Origin: CAXXOK01 sp963664595
GTDB lineage: Bacteria > Bacillota > Clostridia > Christensenellales > Aristaeellaceae
DNA length: 64,000 nucleotides
NCBI GenBank assembly: GCA_963664595.2
Contig: CAXXOK010000010.1
Span: 1 to 64,000, forward strand
Reading direction: 5' to 3'
Shown: positions 1-7,635 of the stretch, in pieces
Layout of the letters: every line of letters begins with the position of its first letter
Position numbering within the stretch: the stretch's first letter is position 1
The notes under the pieces: model-generated
What the model was told of the DNA's origin: nothing
Seen by the model: the letters and a program-made list of their open reading frames with translations, nothing else
Databases searched by the model: none
Translations under genes and position numbers: made by a program

Positions 1-151
1 ATGCAAAGCTCGTCCACGCATTTTTCGCTGAAGATTTTCACGGCGTTGATCGGGTCGCCCCAGATAGGTGGGGTCTTTGAACTTTCTGGTTTTCCACCAG
101 ATTGCCTTCCGACAGGAGCAGGCAGGGGATTAATCGCGGGCGGCTGTACAT
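1..151 (-). pseudogene. HisF2/WbuZ-like cyclase, 5' end, two apparent frameshifts, runs off the window
   Basis: The N-terminus reads MYSRPRLIPCLLL and then, after correcting two single-base insertions (about 82-86 and 57-60 on the + strand), continues with a KFKDP..YLGDPINAVKIF pattern. This matches the HisF2/WbuZ branch of HisF, which works with a HisH-like glutaminase to amidate surface sugars, rather than histidine HisF. The start codon overlaps the region just after the hisH stop, so the two are translationally adjacent. As written the frame stops early. The insertions could be sequencing errors or real decay. Only about 50 residues are inside the window. Confidence 0.6.
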
Positions 152-152
152 T

Positions 153-765
153 TCAGCATTCCTCCGCAAAGTTCTTGAGCAGGGCCATGCCGAAACGGTG
201 GCTCTTTTCCGGATGGAATTGCGTGCCCCACACATGGCCGCGCCGTACGGCGGCGGCAAAGGAATAGCCCGTAATCGCAAAGCATCAGCGCGTCGTTTGC
301 ATCCTCGCACTGGGCATGGTAGCTGTGCACAAAATAGTAGCGCGGCTTTTCTTCAAAGTGTTGAACCAACGGATCGGCTTGATCGGTGACGGTGACATAA
401 TTCCAGCCCATGTGCGGCACTTTGAATTCCGCGGGGTTCAACCGGAAACGGATGTTCTGAAACGGAATATATCCCAGGCCGGGGCGTTTGCCCTCTTCAC
501 TGGCAAGGCCCAGCATCTGCATGCCCAGGCATATGCCCAGCAGCGGCTTTCCGCTTTGCACGGCCTCATCCAGCGCCGGTTTCATTCCGCTTTTGTTCAG
601 CAACTCCATGCCGGTGTCAAACGCGCCAACGCCGGGCAGAATGAGCTTGTCACAGGCGGAAAGCGCTTCTCTGGTTTCCACAATCGTACCGACGGCCCCT
701 GCCTTTTTCAGCATGTTGCGGATAGAACCCACATTGCCGATACCGTAACTTAAAATGCCAATCAA
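153..765 (-). pseudogene. hisH: HisH-type glutamine amidotransferase (HisH2/WbuY-like), apparent single-base frameshift
   Basis: Class I glutaminase that passes ammonia to a HisF-type partner. The start is a TTG at 765-763 preceded by GGAGGG, giving M-IGILSYGIGNVGSI. The catalytic cysteine lies in the GICLGMQMLG motif. Around + 266-271 one extra base shifts the frame. Removing it restores SFAAAVRRG..WGTQFHPEKS and a stop at 153-155, so the His-Glu part of the catalytic triad is lost in the frame as written. The next gene encodes a WbuZ-like HisF, which points to surface-sugar amidination rather than histidine synthesis. Whether the shift is biological or technical cannot be told here. Confidence 0.75.
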
Positions 766-786
766 GGATTTCCCTCCCGTTATCCG

Positions 787-821
787 GAAAAACGCGGCAG
801 AAAGACACTGTCTTTGCCGCG
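787..821 (-). terminator. Intrinsic terminator-like hairpin in the hisH leader
   Basis: On the minus strand a CGCGGCA/TGCCGCG stem, extended by an AAGAC/GTCTT inner stem, is followed directly by five T residues. It lies about 20 bases upstream of the hisH start and no minus-strand gene precedes it, because the neighbour is divergent. It may therefore be an attenuator rather than the end of an upstream gene. Confidence 0.6.
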
Positions 822-914
822 CTTCTATGCCGCGTTGATAACCGCTCCTACCATACCACAAAAACGCCTGTATGAAAAGAGAGCGGAGTGACCGAACTTA
901 TCCCAAACAGCGCC

Positions 915-943
915 TTGGCTTTGTCACGAGAGTGTGATACCAT
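915..943 (+). promoter_or_regulatory. Candidate sigma-A promoter for the membrane protein
   Basis: TTGGCT at 915-920 and TACCAT at 938-943 are separated by 17 bp, about 40 bp upstream of the membrane-protein start. The match to consensus is partial. Confidence 0.4.
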
Positions 944-981
944 AACGGTAGAAAACCTAAGCGATGGAAGGGATAAAGACG

Positions 982-2646
982 ATGGCCCAAGCAGTGACCC
1001 TCTTGCTGTTCGTGCTGCCCGGTGTGCTGGCAACCCTCCTGCACATGGGGCTGAGAAAGCGCGGGAAGCTCCTGACACGGTTCGGGGTGTTTGTGATTTA
1101 CTCGGTGATCATCAATCTGGCGATTGTGGGAACAAAGCTGCTGCGAGGCGCTTCGGCGGAAAGCCTGTTTTTGTGGTTTTCGCCGCCGCTCAGTTTTGCG
1201 TTTTATTTGGCGGCTGCCTGTGCGATGGCGGTTGTACTGCCGCTTGGCTATGTGCTGATCCGAGATAAGCGTGTGGCCGTGCTGGGCGAAGCGCATACGC
1301 AGATGACGGAAAGACCGCAGACGGTCAGCGTTAAGCGCGTCTGGCACATCCTGATCCGGATGGCCGCTGTGCTGGTCGCGGGCATTTTGATTGGAGCCCT
1401 TCTGGTGACGACTGTTTATCTGCTGCCGCTGGACAATATACAACAGAACGTACGCAAATCCGCCGCCACGGTGGAAAGCGAGGGAAGCTATCCCTTCCTG
1501 TATTCCAACTGGCGCAGCATGAGACTGGATAATTTTACGGATTCCATCATGCTGCTGATGGCGGCTTATCAGGGCGACCAGGGGTTGATCGGGGATGCGA
1601 TGCTGAGCACCTACACGCGCTACGTCAACTGCGATCCCGCGGAGGGATTGGTGAAATGGAGCACGGGAGCCACGGACGGCATGGAAACCCACAGCTATTC
1701 CCGTTACTGGCACGGCTATCTGGTATGGTTAAAGCCTTTGCTGGAGGTGATGGAGTACCGGCAGATCCGCGTTTTGAACACGGTGCTGCAGCTCCTGCTG
1801 GTGCTTGCGGCGGGCACCGTGATGTTTGTCAAGGGTTATAAGCGGTTGATCCTGCCGTTTCTGGTGATGTATCTATTCCTTACACCCATCGCACTGTTCA
1901 ACTCCTTTCAGTATTCCTGGATATTTTATGTAGCGGTAACAGCTTCGCTGGTGCTGATGCTGCGGTTTGAAGCCCTGAAGCGGCGCCGGAGCTTTTATCT
2001 GCTGTTCATGATCACGGGCATGGCGACTTCCTATGTGGATTTTCTCACCTATCCGCTGATTACGCTGGGTGTGCCGCTGTTGATATATCTGGTGCTGCGT
2101 GAGCGCCGGACGATGATGCAGGGCGTGACCGATGTCATTGCGTTCGCACTCGTCTGGGGAATTGGCTATGTGGGCATGTGGGCAGGCAAGTGGGTGCTGT
2201 GCACGCTGCTGACTGATTCCAACGTGCTGGTCAGCGTACGTGAAAATATCTTCTCCCGTATGTCCTTTTCGTATGTCGAAGCCGCTCTGGACTATGTGGA
2301 GGAAGACTTCAATGTGATTGATATCATCAAACGCAACATGGAAGCCTATAACCAATGGCTGTATATGGGTCCCTTCCTGCTCTGCTTCTTTGGATATGCC
2401 CTATGCTTCGGCCGGGAAAGGGTTTGCCTGCGCGGGGGGAAGCTGATGGTGAATACGGCGTGGCTCACATCGGCGGTGATCCCGCTTCTGCTGGTGGCGC
2501 TGAGCCCGGTTGCCTGGTTTTTTGTGGCGTCCAATCATACGTATATCCATTATTGGTATGCGCACCGTACGCTTGCCATCGCCGCATTCGCCGTGCTGGC
2601 GGTTTTCGCCCAGCCGTTGCCCGGCCTGAATGCGCGCGGTGATTGA
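982..2646 (+). CDS. Polytopic membrane protein, GT-C-like, function unknown
   Basis: A protein of about 554 residues with roughly a dozen hydrophobic helices and one large loop at about residues 150-240 containing ETHSYSRYWHGYLVWLKP. I chose the ATG at 982 because AAGGGA lies 9 bases upstream; the ATG at 964 has no ribosome site. The fold pattern (paired helices, one large loop, a late NHTYIHYWYAHR segment) resembles bacterial GT-C glycosyltransferases or polysaccharide membrane proteins, but no clear catalytic motif is visible. It diverges from the HisH/HisF2 pair, which fits a surface-polysaccharide neighbourhood. Function is inferred only from fold and context. Confidence 0.75.
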   Translation: MAQAVTLLLFVLPGVLATLLHMGLRKRGKLLTRFGVFVIYSVIINLAIVGTKLLRGASAESLFLWFSPPLSFAFYLAAACAMAVVLPLGYVLIRDKRVAVLGEAHTQMTERPQTVSVKRVWHILIRMAAVLVAGILIGALLVTTVYLLPLDNIQQNVRKSAATVESEGSYPFLYSNWRSMRLDNFTDSIMLLMAAYQGDQGLIGDAMLSTYTRYVNCDPAEGLVKWSTGATDGMETHSYSRYWHGYLVWLKPLLEVMEYRQIRVLNTVLQLLLVLAAGTVMFVKGYKRLILPFLVMYLFLTPIALFNSFQYSWIFYVAVTASLVLMLRFEALKRRRSFYLLFMITGMATSYVDFLTYPLITLGVPLLIYLVLRERRTMMQGVTDVIAFALVWGIGYVGMWAGKWVLCTLLTDSNVLVSVRENIFSRMSFSYVEAALDYVEEDFNVIDIIKRNMEAYNQWLYMGPFLLCFFGYALCFGRERVCLRGGKLMVNTAWLTSAVIPLLLVALSPVAWFFVASNHTYIHYWYAHRTLAIAAFAVLAVFAQPLPGLNARGD

Positions 2647-2672
2647 ACATTGTCCGCCGCCCATGCTATAAT
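2643..2672 (+). promoter_or_regulatory. Strong promoter for pfk
   Basis: TTGAAC at 2643-2648, 18 bp spacer, perfect TATAAT at 2667-2672. It overlaps the stop codon of the upstream gene, so the phosphofructokinase gene can be transcribed on its own. Confidence 0.75.
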
Positions 2673-2697
2673 GAAATCATCCTGAGGAGGACAGAAT

Positions 2698-3771
2698 ATG
2701 AAAAGAAGAATTGGAATTCTAACAAGCGGGGGAGATTGCCCCGGCCTCAATGCCGCCATCCGAGGGGTAGCCAAAGCTGCATACGAGCTGTTTGACGTGG
2801 AAATTGTCGGAATCAGAAACGGATACGGCGGGCTGATCGAAGAGGACTTTCAGGAAATGACACGGGACCAGTTTTCCGGCATCTTAACGCTGGGCGGCAC
2901 CATTCTGGGTACCAGCCGCCAGCCGTTCCGCAAAATGCAGGAAGTGGATGAAAACGGTCTGGACAAGGTTTCCGCCATGAAGAAAACCTATAAAAAGCTG
3001 AAGCTGGACTGCCTGGTTACGCTGGGCGGCAACGGCACGCACCGGACGGCCAACCTGCTGTCGCAGGAAGGGCTGAATGTGGTCGGCCTGCCGAAAACCA
3101 TTGATAATGATATTACCGGAACCGACTATACCTTCGGGTTTCATACGGCCATGGACATCGCCACCGAGGTGATCGACCGTATCCATACGACGGCCACCAG
3201 CCACGGGCGCTGCATGGTGATCGAAATCATGGGCAACAAGGCGGGGTGGCTTACGCTGTATTCCGGGATTGCCGGCGGCGCGGATGTGATTCTGATTCCC
3301 GAAATCCCCTACGATATTGAGAAGGTATCGGAGGCGGTGGCAACCCGGGGAAAGAATAATAAGCCGTTTTCCATCATCGCCGTAGCCGAGGGTGCGATGA
3401 CGAAGCAGGAATTCGACATGAAGAAAAAGGACCGGGAGGAGCTGCGCAAGGCCTCCCCATACAGCTGTATTTCACAGCGGATTTCCGCGCAACTGTCGGA
3501 TATGCTGGGGGTGGATACCCGCAACGTGGTGCCCGGGCATATCCAGCGCGGCGGAAGCCCCTGCGCGTTTGACCGCGTACTGGCCACGCGCCTGGGCGTA
3601 CACGCGGCGGAGCTGATCCGGGATGAAATCTATGGCGTTACGGTAGCCCTGAACGGCAACGATATCGTACATAACAAGCTGGCCGATATCGCGGGCTCGC
3701 CCAAGCTGGTCAGCGAAGAAAACAGCATCGTCGCCACAGCCAAAAATATCGGGATCAGCTTCGGGGAATAA
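2698..3771 (+). CDS. pfkA: 6-phosphofructokinase, GGNG/PKTIDND subtype
   Basis: Phosphorylates fructose 6-phosphate to the 1,6-bisphosphate in the cytoplasm. The N-terminal ILTSGGDCPGLNAAIRG motif, the LPKTIDNDI substrate motif (catalytic Asp) and a length of 357 residues fit the PfkA family. The phosphoryl-donor loop reads LGGNGTH with Asn112 where E. coli PfkA has Asp103. The residue equivalent to E. coli Gly104 is Gly, and Lys133 occupies the Gly124 position. Gly with Lys is the mixed subtype; Gly favours ATP, while Lys is typical of the PPi branch. The ribosome site is GAGGAGG, 7-8 bases from the ATG. It has its own promoter and terminator and appears monocistronic. Confidence 0.92.
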   Translation: MKRRIGILTSGGDCPGLNAAIRGVAKAAYELFDVEIVGIRNGYGGLIEEDFQEMTRDQFSGILTLGGTILGTSRQPFRKMQEVDENGLDKVSAMKKTYKKLKLDCLVTLGGNGTHRTANLLSQEGLNVVGLPKTIDNDITGTDYTFGFHTAMDIATEVIDRIHTTATSHGRCMVIEIMGNKAGWLTLYSGIAGGADVILIPEIPYDIEKVSEAVATRGKNNKPFSIIAVAEGAMTKQEFDMKKKDREELRKASPYSCISQRISAQLSDMLGVDTRNVVPGHIQRGGSPCAFDRVLATRLGVHAAELIRDEIYGVTVALNGNDIVHNKLADIAGSPKLVSEENSIVATAKNIGISFGE

Positions 3772-3841
3772 TCAGAGTGTGGCAGGCACGTTCCTCGGAT
3801 TCTAATAGGGAAATCCTCTGAATAGCCCGGGGATATGAAAC

Positions 3842-3885
3842 AGCAAACGCCGACGCGGTTCGCGTCGGCGTTTGCTGTTGTTTCA
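3842..3885. terminator. Bidirectional intrinsic terminator
   Basis: A perfect 15-bp inverted repeat, GCAAACGCCGACGCG and its complement, with a 3-base loop (3843-3875), T-rich on the + side and preceded by AAAC on the other. It ends pfk on + and the glycosyltransferase fragment on the minus strand. Confidence 0.85.
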
Positions 3886-3897
3886 ATAGCTGTGAAG

Positions 3898-4446
3898 TCA
3901 GAACTTTTCAAACGCATGACTTTGCAACAGGCACAGCATGGCCATCGTGAAGAAAAATTGGTACTGCGAATCGGCATCACCAAAGCGTGTAAAATGAAGC
4001 TCGTACAGGATTGCGTTGGCGGTGAACAGGAGCAGGATCAGCGGAACGGCCCCCTTGCCATAGCGTTTCATGGCCCACAGCGCGATGATCAAAGCGGCAA
4101 GCACGGTGAAAAACGCGCTGAAAAACCGCAGAGCATAGGCGTTGTATCCGAAGATCCTGTACGAGAGCGAAATCAGCCAAAAGGATAGCGGCGGCTTGGT
4201 ATTCCATAAGTCCGGCTCGCCCTGATAGGCGTGCACAAGATAATCGTTATTCCGGATCATCTCATACGCGTTGATGCCGTGGCGCGCCTCATCGTAATCC
4301 TCGAAATTCCATAAATACAGTAAAACCCGTTCTTTTGTCTTTGACAGGGCCGACTCCTTCGTGCTGCTGCCCATGGCCTTCCATTGCCCGCAGCAAAGCG
4401 CAATCCGGCGAAACCTGATTTCCAAAAGGTTACAGAGCATAGGCAA
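3898..4446 (-). pseudogene. Truncated GT-C (PMT/ArnT-like) glycosyltransferase fragment
   Basis: About 125 of 182 residues match the N-terminal part of dolichyl-phosphate-mannose-type glycosyltransferases: DYDEARHG (the catalytic acidic pair), KPPLSFW in the first outer loop, a helix beginning YNAYALRFFSAFF, and HFTRFGDADS. Family members are usually 450-700 residues. Here the protein ends after the third hydrophobic segment, right before a terminator, and the first 45 residues do not look like the expected first membrane helix. It is probably a remnant truncated at both ends, lying next to the tRNA insertion hot spot. Confidence 0.7.
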
Positions 4447-4556
4447 CAGCTGAGATTGTTGTATCTGCGGCGTGAAGGCGTGTCAATGTATCGACAGGGC
4501 GGTATGGCCTGCAATGGCGATATGAAAACATTGCTGAGAAAAACGCTCTTTGTGTC

Positions 4557-4586
4557 TTGACATACAATTCCAACCTGTGTTACACT
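4557..4586 (+). promoter_or_regulatory. tRNA-Pro promoter
   Basis: Perfect TTGACA at 4557-4562, 18 bp, TACACT at 4581-4586, ending 24 bp before the mature tRNA 5' end. Confidence 0.75.
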
Positions 4587-4609
4587 ACATCTCGCCTTGC
4601 AAATCATAT

Positions 4610-4686
4610 CTGGGTGTAGCGCAGTTTGGTAGCGTGCTTGAATGGGGTTCAAGAGGCCGAAGGTTCAAATCCTTTCACCCAGACCA
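4610..4686 (+). tRNA. tRNA-Pro (anticodon GGG)
   Basis: A 77-base cloverleaf with encoded CCA. Acceptor CTGGGTG pairs with CACCCAG, the discriminator is A, the D arm contains AGCGCAGTTTGGTAGCGT, the anticodon stem is CTTGA/TCAAG with loop ATGGGGT, and the T arm is GAAGG-TTCAAAT-CCTTT. The 3' half is the prophage attachment site. A second, partial 3' half with different T-stem bases lies at 40942. Confidence 0.95.
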
Positions 4687-4693
4687 CCGAAAA
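4642..4693 (+). other. attL (prophage left attachment site)
   Basis: The 52 bases from the anticodon loop to 7 bases past CCA match 40942-40993 at 46 of 52 positions. Two perfectly shared blocks, 15 bp (anticodon side) and 19 bp (acceptor side), are candidate crossover zones. Confidence 0.9.
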
Positions 4694-4730
4694 CCGCTTG
4701 ATATATAAGATATCAGGCGGTTATTATTTT
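4691..4730 (+). terminator. Terminator downstream of tRNA-Pro, inside the prophage
   Basis: AACCGCTTGATAT pairs with ATATCAGGCGGTT around a short loop, followed by ATTATTTT. It lies on the phage side of attL, so the phage supplies the terminator for the host tRNA. Confidence 0.65.
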
Positions 4731-4767
4731 AAAGTCATAGAATGATTTAGCCTATTTCAGAGCACTA

Positions 4768-4809
4768 TGACCCTCATACGACGAAAATGGAGGGTCAAAA
4801 TAAGGGTCA
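4768..4809. promoter_or_regulatory. Candidate integrase arm-type sites, left
   Basis: The heptamer AGGGTCA occurs at 4791-4797 and 4803-4809 (12 bp apart) and inverted at 4768-4774. The same tandem pair with the same 12-bp spacing occurs at 40859-40877, near the other att site. Confidence 0.55.
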
Positions 4810-4829
4810 GCTTACAGGGGAATAAAATC

Positions 4830-4984
4830 ATGAATAACAAATCGATATTCTATGTGCACGGAAAAGAACAGAGATATGTGAAAGACTAACCACTTATTAT
4901 GTTGTCGGTGAAAACGGGAAACGTACCGGAGAAGTGTACGCAGAATTGAACGCCAATCCTACTGATGATCCAGTAGTGTTTTAA
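4830..4984 (+). pseudogene. Small prophage protein, frameshifted
   Basis: AGGGG precedes ATG at 4830. The first frame gives MNNKSIFYVHGKEQRYVKD and stops. Skipping to the next frame gives TTYYVVGENGKRTGEVYAEL, continuing to a stop at 4982-4984. The joined product would be about 50 residues. The two halves read naturally across the junction near 4887-4892, so a single indel seems to have broken a small gene. Function unknown. Confidence 0.45.
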
Positions 4985-4989
4985 TAGAA

Positions 4990-5020
4990 AGCACCCGGTA
5001 TGCTGATGCCTACCGGGTGC
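4990..5020 (-). terminator. Terminator for the GT-C cargo gene
   Basis: GCACCCGGTA pairs with TACCGGGTGC around a 10-base loop. On the minus strand it is followed by TTTCTATT, 50 bases past the stop of the 655-residue protein. Confidence 0.6.
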
Positions 5021-5071
5021 GTAATGATTTAAAAGCATAGGGGATTCAAACCCCAAAGTAAAGCATTTGCA

Positions 5072-7039
5072 TCATTGACTTACCTGAAACAATAGTCCGG
5101 TGCTCTTATCAACTTTGTAGATTGTACTCGGTGTAATCTCCGTCCCTTCTTCATAACATGACGACATATCATTAGTAATATAATCGTCGCTACTGAAAAG
5201 CAGTACATAGTCATAGTCCACCAGCTCATTGTGCCATTGCTCAGCCGTTACCGGATGAGTCCAGAGATCAGTTTCATCATCAGGGTCTCCCAAAGCCCAT
5301 GAATTGTTCTCATTTACGCTTCGTGGGTACAATTCATACCGGATGGACCAATGATCATAACCTCCACCCTGCTGGCTGATAATATAAACCCGTGCATCCT
5401 CAGGAATGATTGTTTTCGCAATGCTTGTTATCGCATAATTTTCTTTATGCTCATCGCTTAATTGTATCATCGTGCGGTCGACCAGCATCCACAAGCGTCC
5501 ACCATTTATAGAAATAAAAAACAGGAGAATAACCATCCATGTCATATACTGTTTACGAGACGGTTCTTTTGTTTCGATAAAATACTTGATTGCCGAGAAT
5601 AAAATAACCATAAGCCACGATACGTACCCAATATTCGTGTATCGATCAAAGGAAGCAAGAGTAACAGCTTCATATTCGCTGAACTTGAACATGTAGATAA
5701 CCAGAAGACCAACGACATAGATAGCATATATGGCTATGGAAGATAGTAAAAGGCAGCATGTCCCATCTGATATGTTTTCACTATTCTTCTTGCGTTTAAT
5801 GTAGAGTGCCAGACAAAGCCCGGAATATAATAGAGAAAGCATGAAAAATGAGATATCACATGTAAGAAGACTTATTTGGCTACCGAATACTTTAACGGGT
5901 AGCCATAAACTGATGGGCAGGATATCAGCAAAGAAGCGCTTGGCAAAGTTTGCTATGACCTGCCTGTAATAACTGCCGGGTGTTAGCATCGCCGGTAAGC
6001 GAGAAATATCCACAGGAGCCGAGAACATCAAATTTGCACCTTTTGATGCCAACTCATATTTCCACGATATGGAAGTATATATAACGAAGATAACAGGTAT
6101 CAAGCAAATAGTCAGTTTTCGTGAAAATGATTTATGTCTGTAATCCGAAAAAAATAATGCAGTAACAATATATATAATCAACGCAGCATAAGCAAAGTAT
6201 GCGCCTGCATCTTTGGTCAGCATCAATGTGAGTAAGGCCAAGCCCATTAAAAACGCGTGTGGAAAATCTTTTTTTTGCGTTGCAAGAAATAACGTGTATG
6301 CAGCGATAATTGCTAAAAATGCATCTATATATAAGGTTGTATAAACAGCGGGAAACCCGAACATAGGCGCCATAAAAATTATTGCGGCGAATATGAATAC
6401 ATACGCGATATCCCGCTTTTTATATGGAGAACGCACCTGCAGCCACGGCAGCAGAAGAATAAGGAAGGCCTCATAATAAGCGGTGTATAGCAGCCAATCG
6501 GAAAACGACTTGGTCTCTCTGAACATATTGTTGCATACTTGCATGAAGTATTGAAACAATGTCATCGCTGGTGGATATGATGTAAACATTACTCCGAAAC
6601 TTGGGTCTGTAGCGAAGGAGTCATGAAGGAACATCGCTTTTGCCGAAAGCGCCCAGTGGGTAAATTCATCCCAGGTTGTCGGGACTTTGCCAATAGTTAT
6701 ATACACTATCACAGCAGAGCCCGAAATAAAGACAATAAAAGGCAGAGACCGTAACAACAACGAAGGTATCTTTTTCAATGCAACTAATTGCTTAAACATG
6801 CCGTTTTTATATGTCATTCGAATATATATTAACACGCCCAGAATGCCCAGGATGAATGAGGCCATTACCACTACATATACAGCTAATTTTAAAAGTCCGA
6901 ACAAACCGAACAAATATAGAACAGCAATTGTGCCCAGCAATGAGAATGACAGCATTTCCAGAAATCGTTGCTTCAGCACAATACATAAGAATAGCCCGCT
7001 GGCGCATAATGTCGCAATAGCAACAATAAAACCAACCAT
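5072..7039 (-). CDS. Prophage-borne GT-C-like polytopic membrane protein
   Basis: A 655-residue protein with about a dozen hydrophobic helices and a soluble C-terminal domain of roughly 130 residues. After the first helices comes an outer loop with WDEFTHWALSAKAM and then SYPPAMTLFQYF. An acidic pair plus a Pro-Pro motif is the usual signature of GT-C glycosyltransferases that use lipid-linked sugars. AGGAAGG lies 8 bases before the ATG. It has its own promoter and terminator, is much more AT-rich than adjacent host genes, and sits at the extreme left of the prophage outside the lysis module, which is typical cargo placement. A role in changing the host surface (lysogenic conversion) is an inference. 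Confidence 0.75.
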   Translation of the reverse strand: MVGFIVAIATLCASGLFLCIVLKQRFLEMLSFSLLGTIAVLYLFGLFGLLKLAVYVVVMASFILGILGVLIYIRMTYKNGMFKQLVALKKIPSLLLRSLPFIVFISGSAVIVYITIGKVPTTWDEFTHWALSAKAMFLHDSFATDPSFGVMFTSYPPAMTLFQYFMQVCNNMFRETKSFSDWLLYTAYYEAFLILLLPWLQVRSPYKKRDIAYVFIFAAIIFMAPMFGFPAVYTTLYIDAFLAIIAAYTLFLATQKKDFPHAFLMGLALLTLMLTKDAGAYFAYAALIIYIVTALFFSDYRHKSFSRKLTICLIPVIFVIYTSISWKYELASKGANLMFSAPVDISRLPAMLTPGSYYRQVIANFAKRFFADILPISLWLPVKVFGSQISLLTCDISFFMLSLLYSGLCLALYIKRKKNSENISDGTCCLLLSSIAIYAIYVVGLLVIYMFKFSEYEAVTLASFDRYTNIGYVSWLMVILFSAIKYFIETKEPSRKQYMTWMVILLFFISINGGRLWMLVDRTMIQLSDEHKENYAITSIAKTIIPEDARVYIISQQGGGYDHWSIRYELYPRSVNENNSWALGDPDDETDLWTHPVTAEQWHNELVDYDYVLLFSSDDYITNDMSSCYEEGTEITPSTIYKVDKSTGLLFQVSQ

Positions 7040-7144
7040 AAAAGCAACCTTCCTTCATAGATTATTTCTGTCGTTGAGATGAGAGATGCTCCTAACGGTG
7101 TTGAGTGATAGGATTAATTGCTATATTTTATCACAGTATTTCTC

Positions 7145-7174
7145 ATTATACTACCGCAATCTTTAAACCCACAA
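7145..7174 (-). promoter_or_regulatory. Candidate promoter of the GT-C cargo gene
   Basis: On the minus strand TTGTGG (7174-7169), 18 bp, perfect TATAAT (7150-7145). The leader to the start codon is about 100 bases. Confidence 0.5.
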
Positions 7175-7281
7175 TTCAACAAGGATCTATCATTTCATTG
7201 TTATCTCAAGCTCACAACGGCAACTTCTGTACTTGTTATCTATTGAAACTCGATCTGGAGTAGATTATTTTTAATCATAAT

Positions 7282-7312
7282 AAACCCCGGCAAGCATCAT
7301 GCCGGGGTTTTA
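7282..7312. terminator. Bidirectional terminator-like hairpin between two cargo genes
   Basis: AAACCCCGGCA pairs with TGCCGGGGTTT around a 7-base loop, flanked by T on the + side and A on the other. It insulates the divergent GT-C and ferredoxin genes from each other. Confidence 0.7.
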
Positions 7313-7329
7313 TACTTGTAGCGTACAAT

Positions 7330-7358
7330 TTGTTTTTCAATGTACTTAGATCTATAAT
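7330..7358 (+). promoter_or_regulatory. Promoter of the ferredoxin gene
   Basis: TTGTTT at 7330-7335, 17 bp, perfect TATAAT at 7353-7358, 30 bp upstream of the start codon. Confidence 0.65.
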
Positions 7359-7388
7359 AATGATGACGAACAGAAAGGGGTGTTATAT

Positions 7389-7577
7389 ATGAAAGCTTCA
7401 ATTGATAGGCCTAATTGCATCTCGTGCGAAGTATGTGTTGAAACTTGCCCTGAAGTGTTTCGTATGGCAGAGGATGGATTCGCTGAGGTTTATGTCGATC
7501 CCATTCCAGACGATGCGGAAGTCAATGCTCTTGCAGCCGAAGCGGACTGCCCAGCCTCTGTAATTACTGTCGAATAA
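7389..7577 (+). CDS. Small [4Fe-4S] ferredoxin, prophage cargo
   Basis: A 62-residue electron carrier. The N-terminal half has C-x2-C-x2-C followed by C-P (CISCEVCVETCPEVF) and the C-terminal half has DCPASVI, the pattern of single-cluster ferredoxins of the Clostridium/Thermotoga type. The acidic middle is typical. I chose ATG 7389, 8 bases after AAAGGGG; an in-frame GTG at 7380 overlaps the ribosome site. It has its own promoter and terminator and is oriented against the lytic genes, so it should be expressed in the lysogen. No redox partner is nearby. Ferredoxins are unusual in temperate phages. Confidence 0.9.
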   Translation: MKASIDRPNCISCEVCVETCPEVFRMAEDGFAEVYVDPIPDDAEVNALAAEADCPASVITVE

Positions 7578-7589
7578 CAGGCACAATAC

Positions 7590-7620
7590 AACCCCCAGCA
7601 GGCTAATGCTTGCTGGGGTT
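7590..7620. terminator. Bidirectional terminator between ferredoxin and holin
   Basis: ACCCCCAGCA pairs with TGCTGGGGT around a 10-base loop. It lies 13 bases past the ferredoxin stop and 16 bases past the holin stop on the other strand, so it also ends the whole late operon. Confidence 0.65.
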
Positions 7621-7635
7621 ACATAATCTATTCAA

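Noticed and set aside
4257..4652. Minus-strand frame through the tRNA
   Set aside because: It runs through the tRNA and its promoter and shares only the middle part with the glycosyltransferase fragment in another frame.
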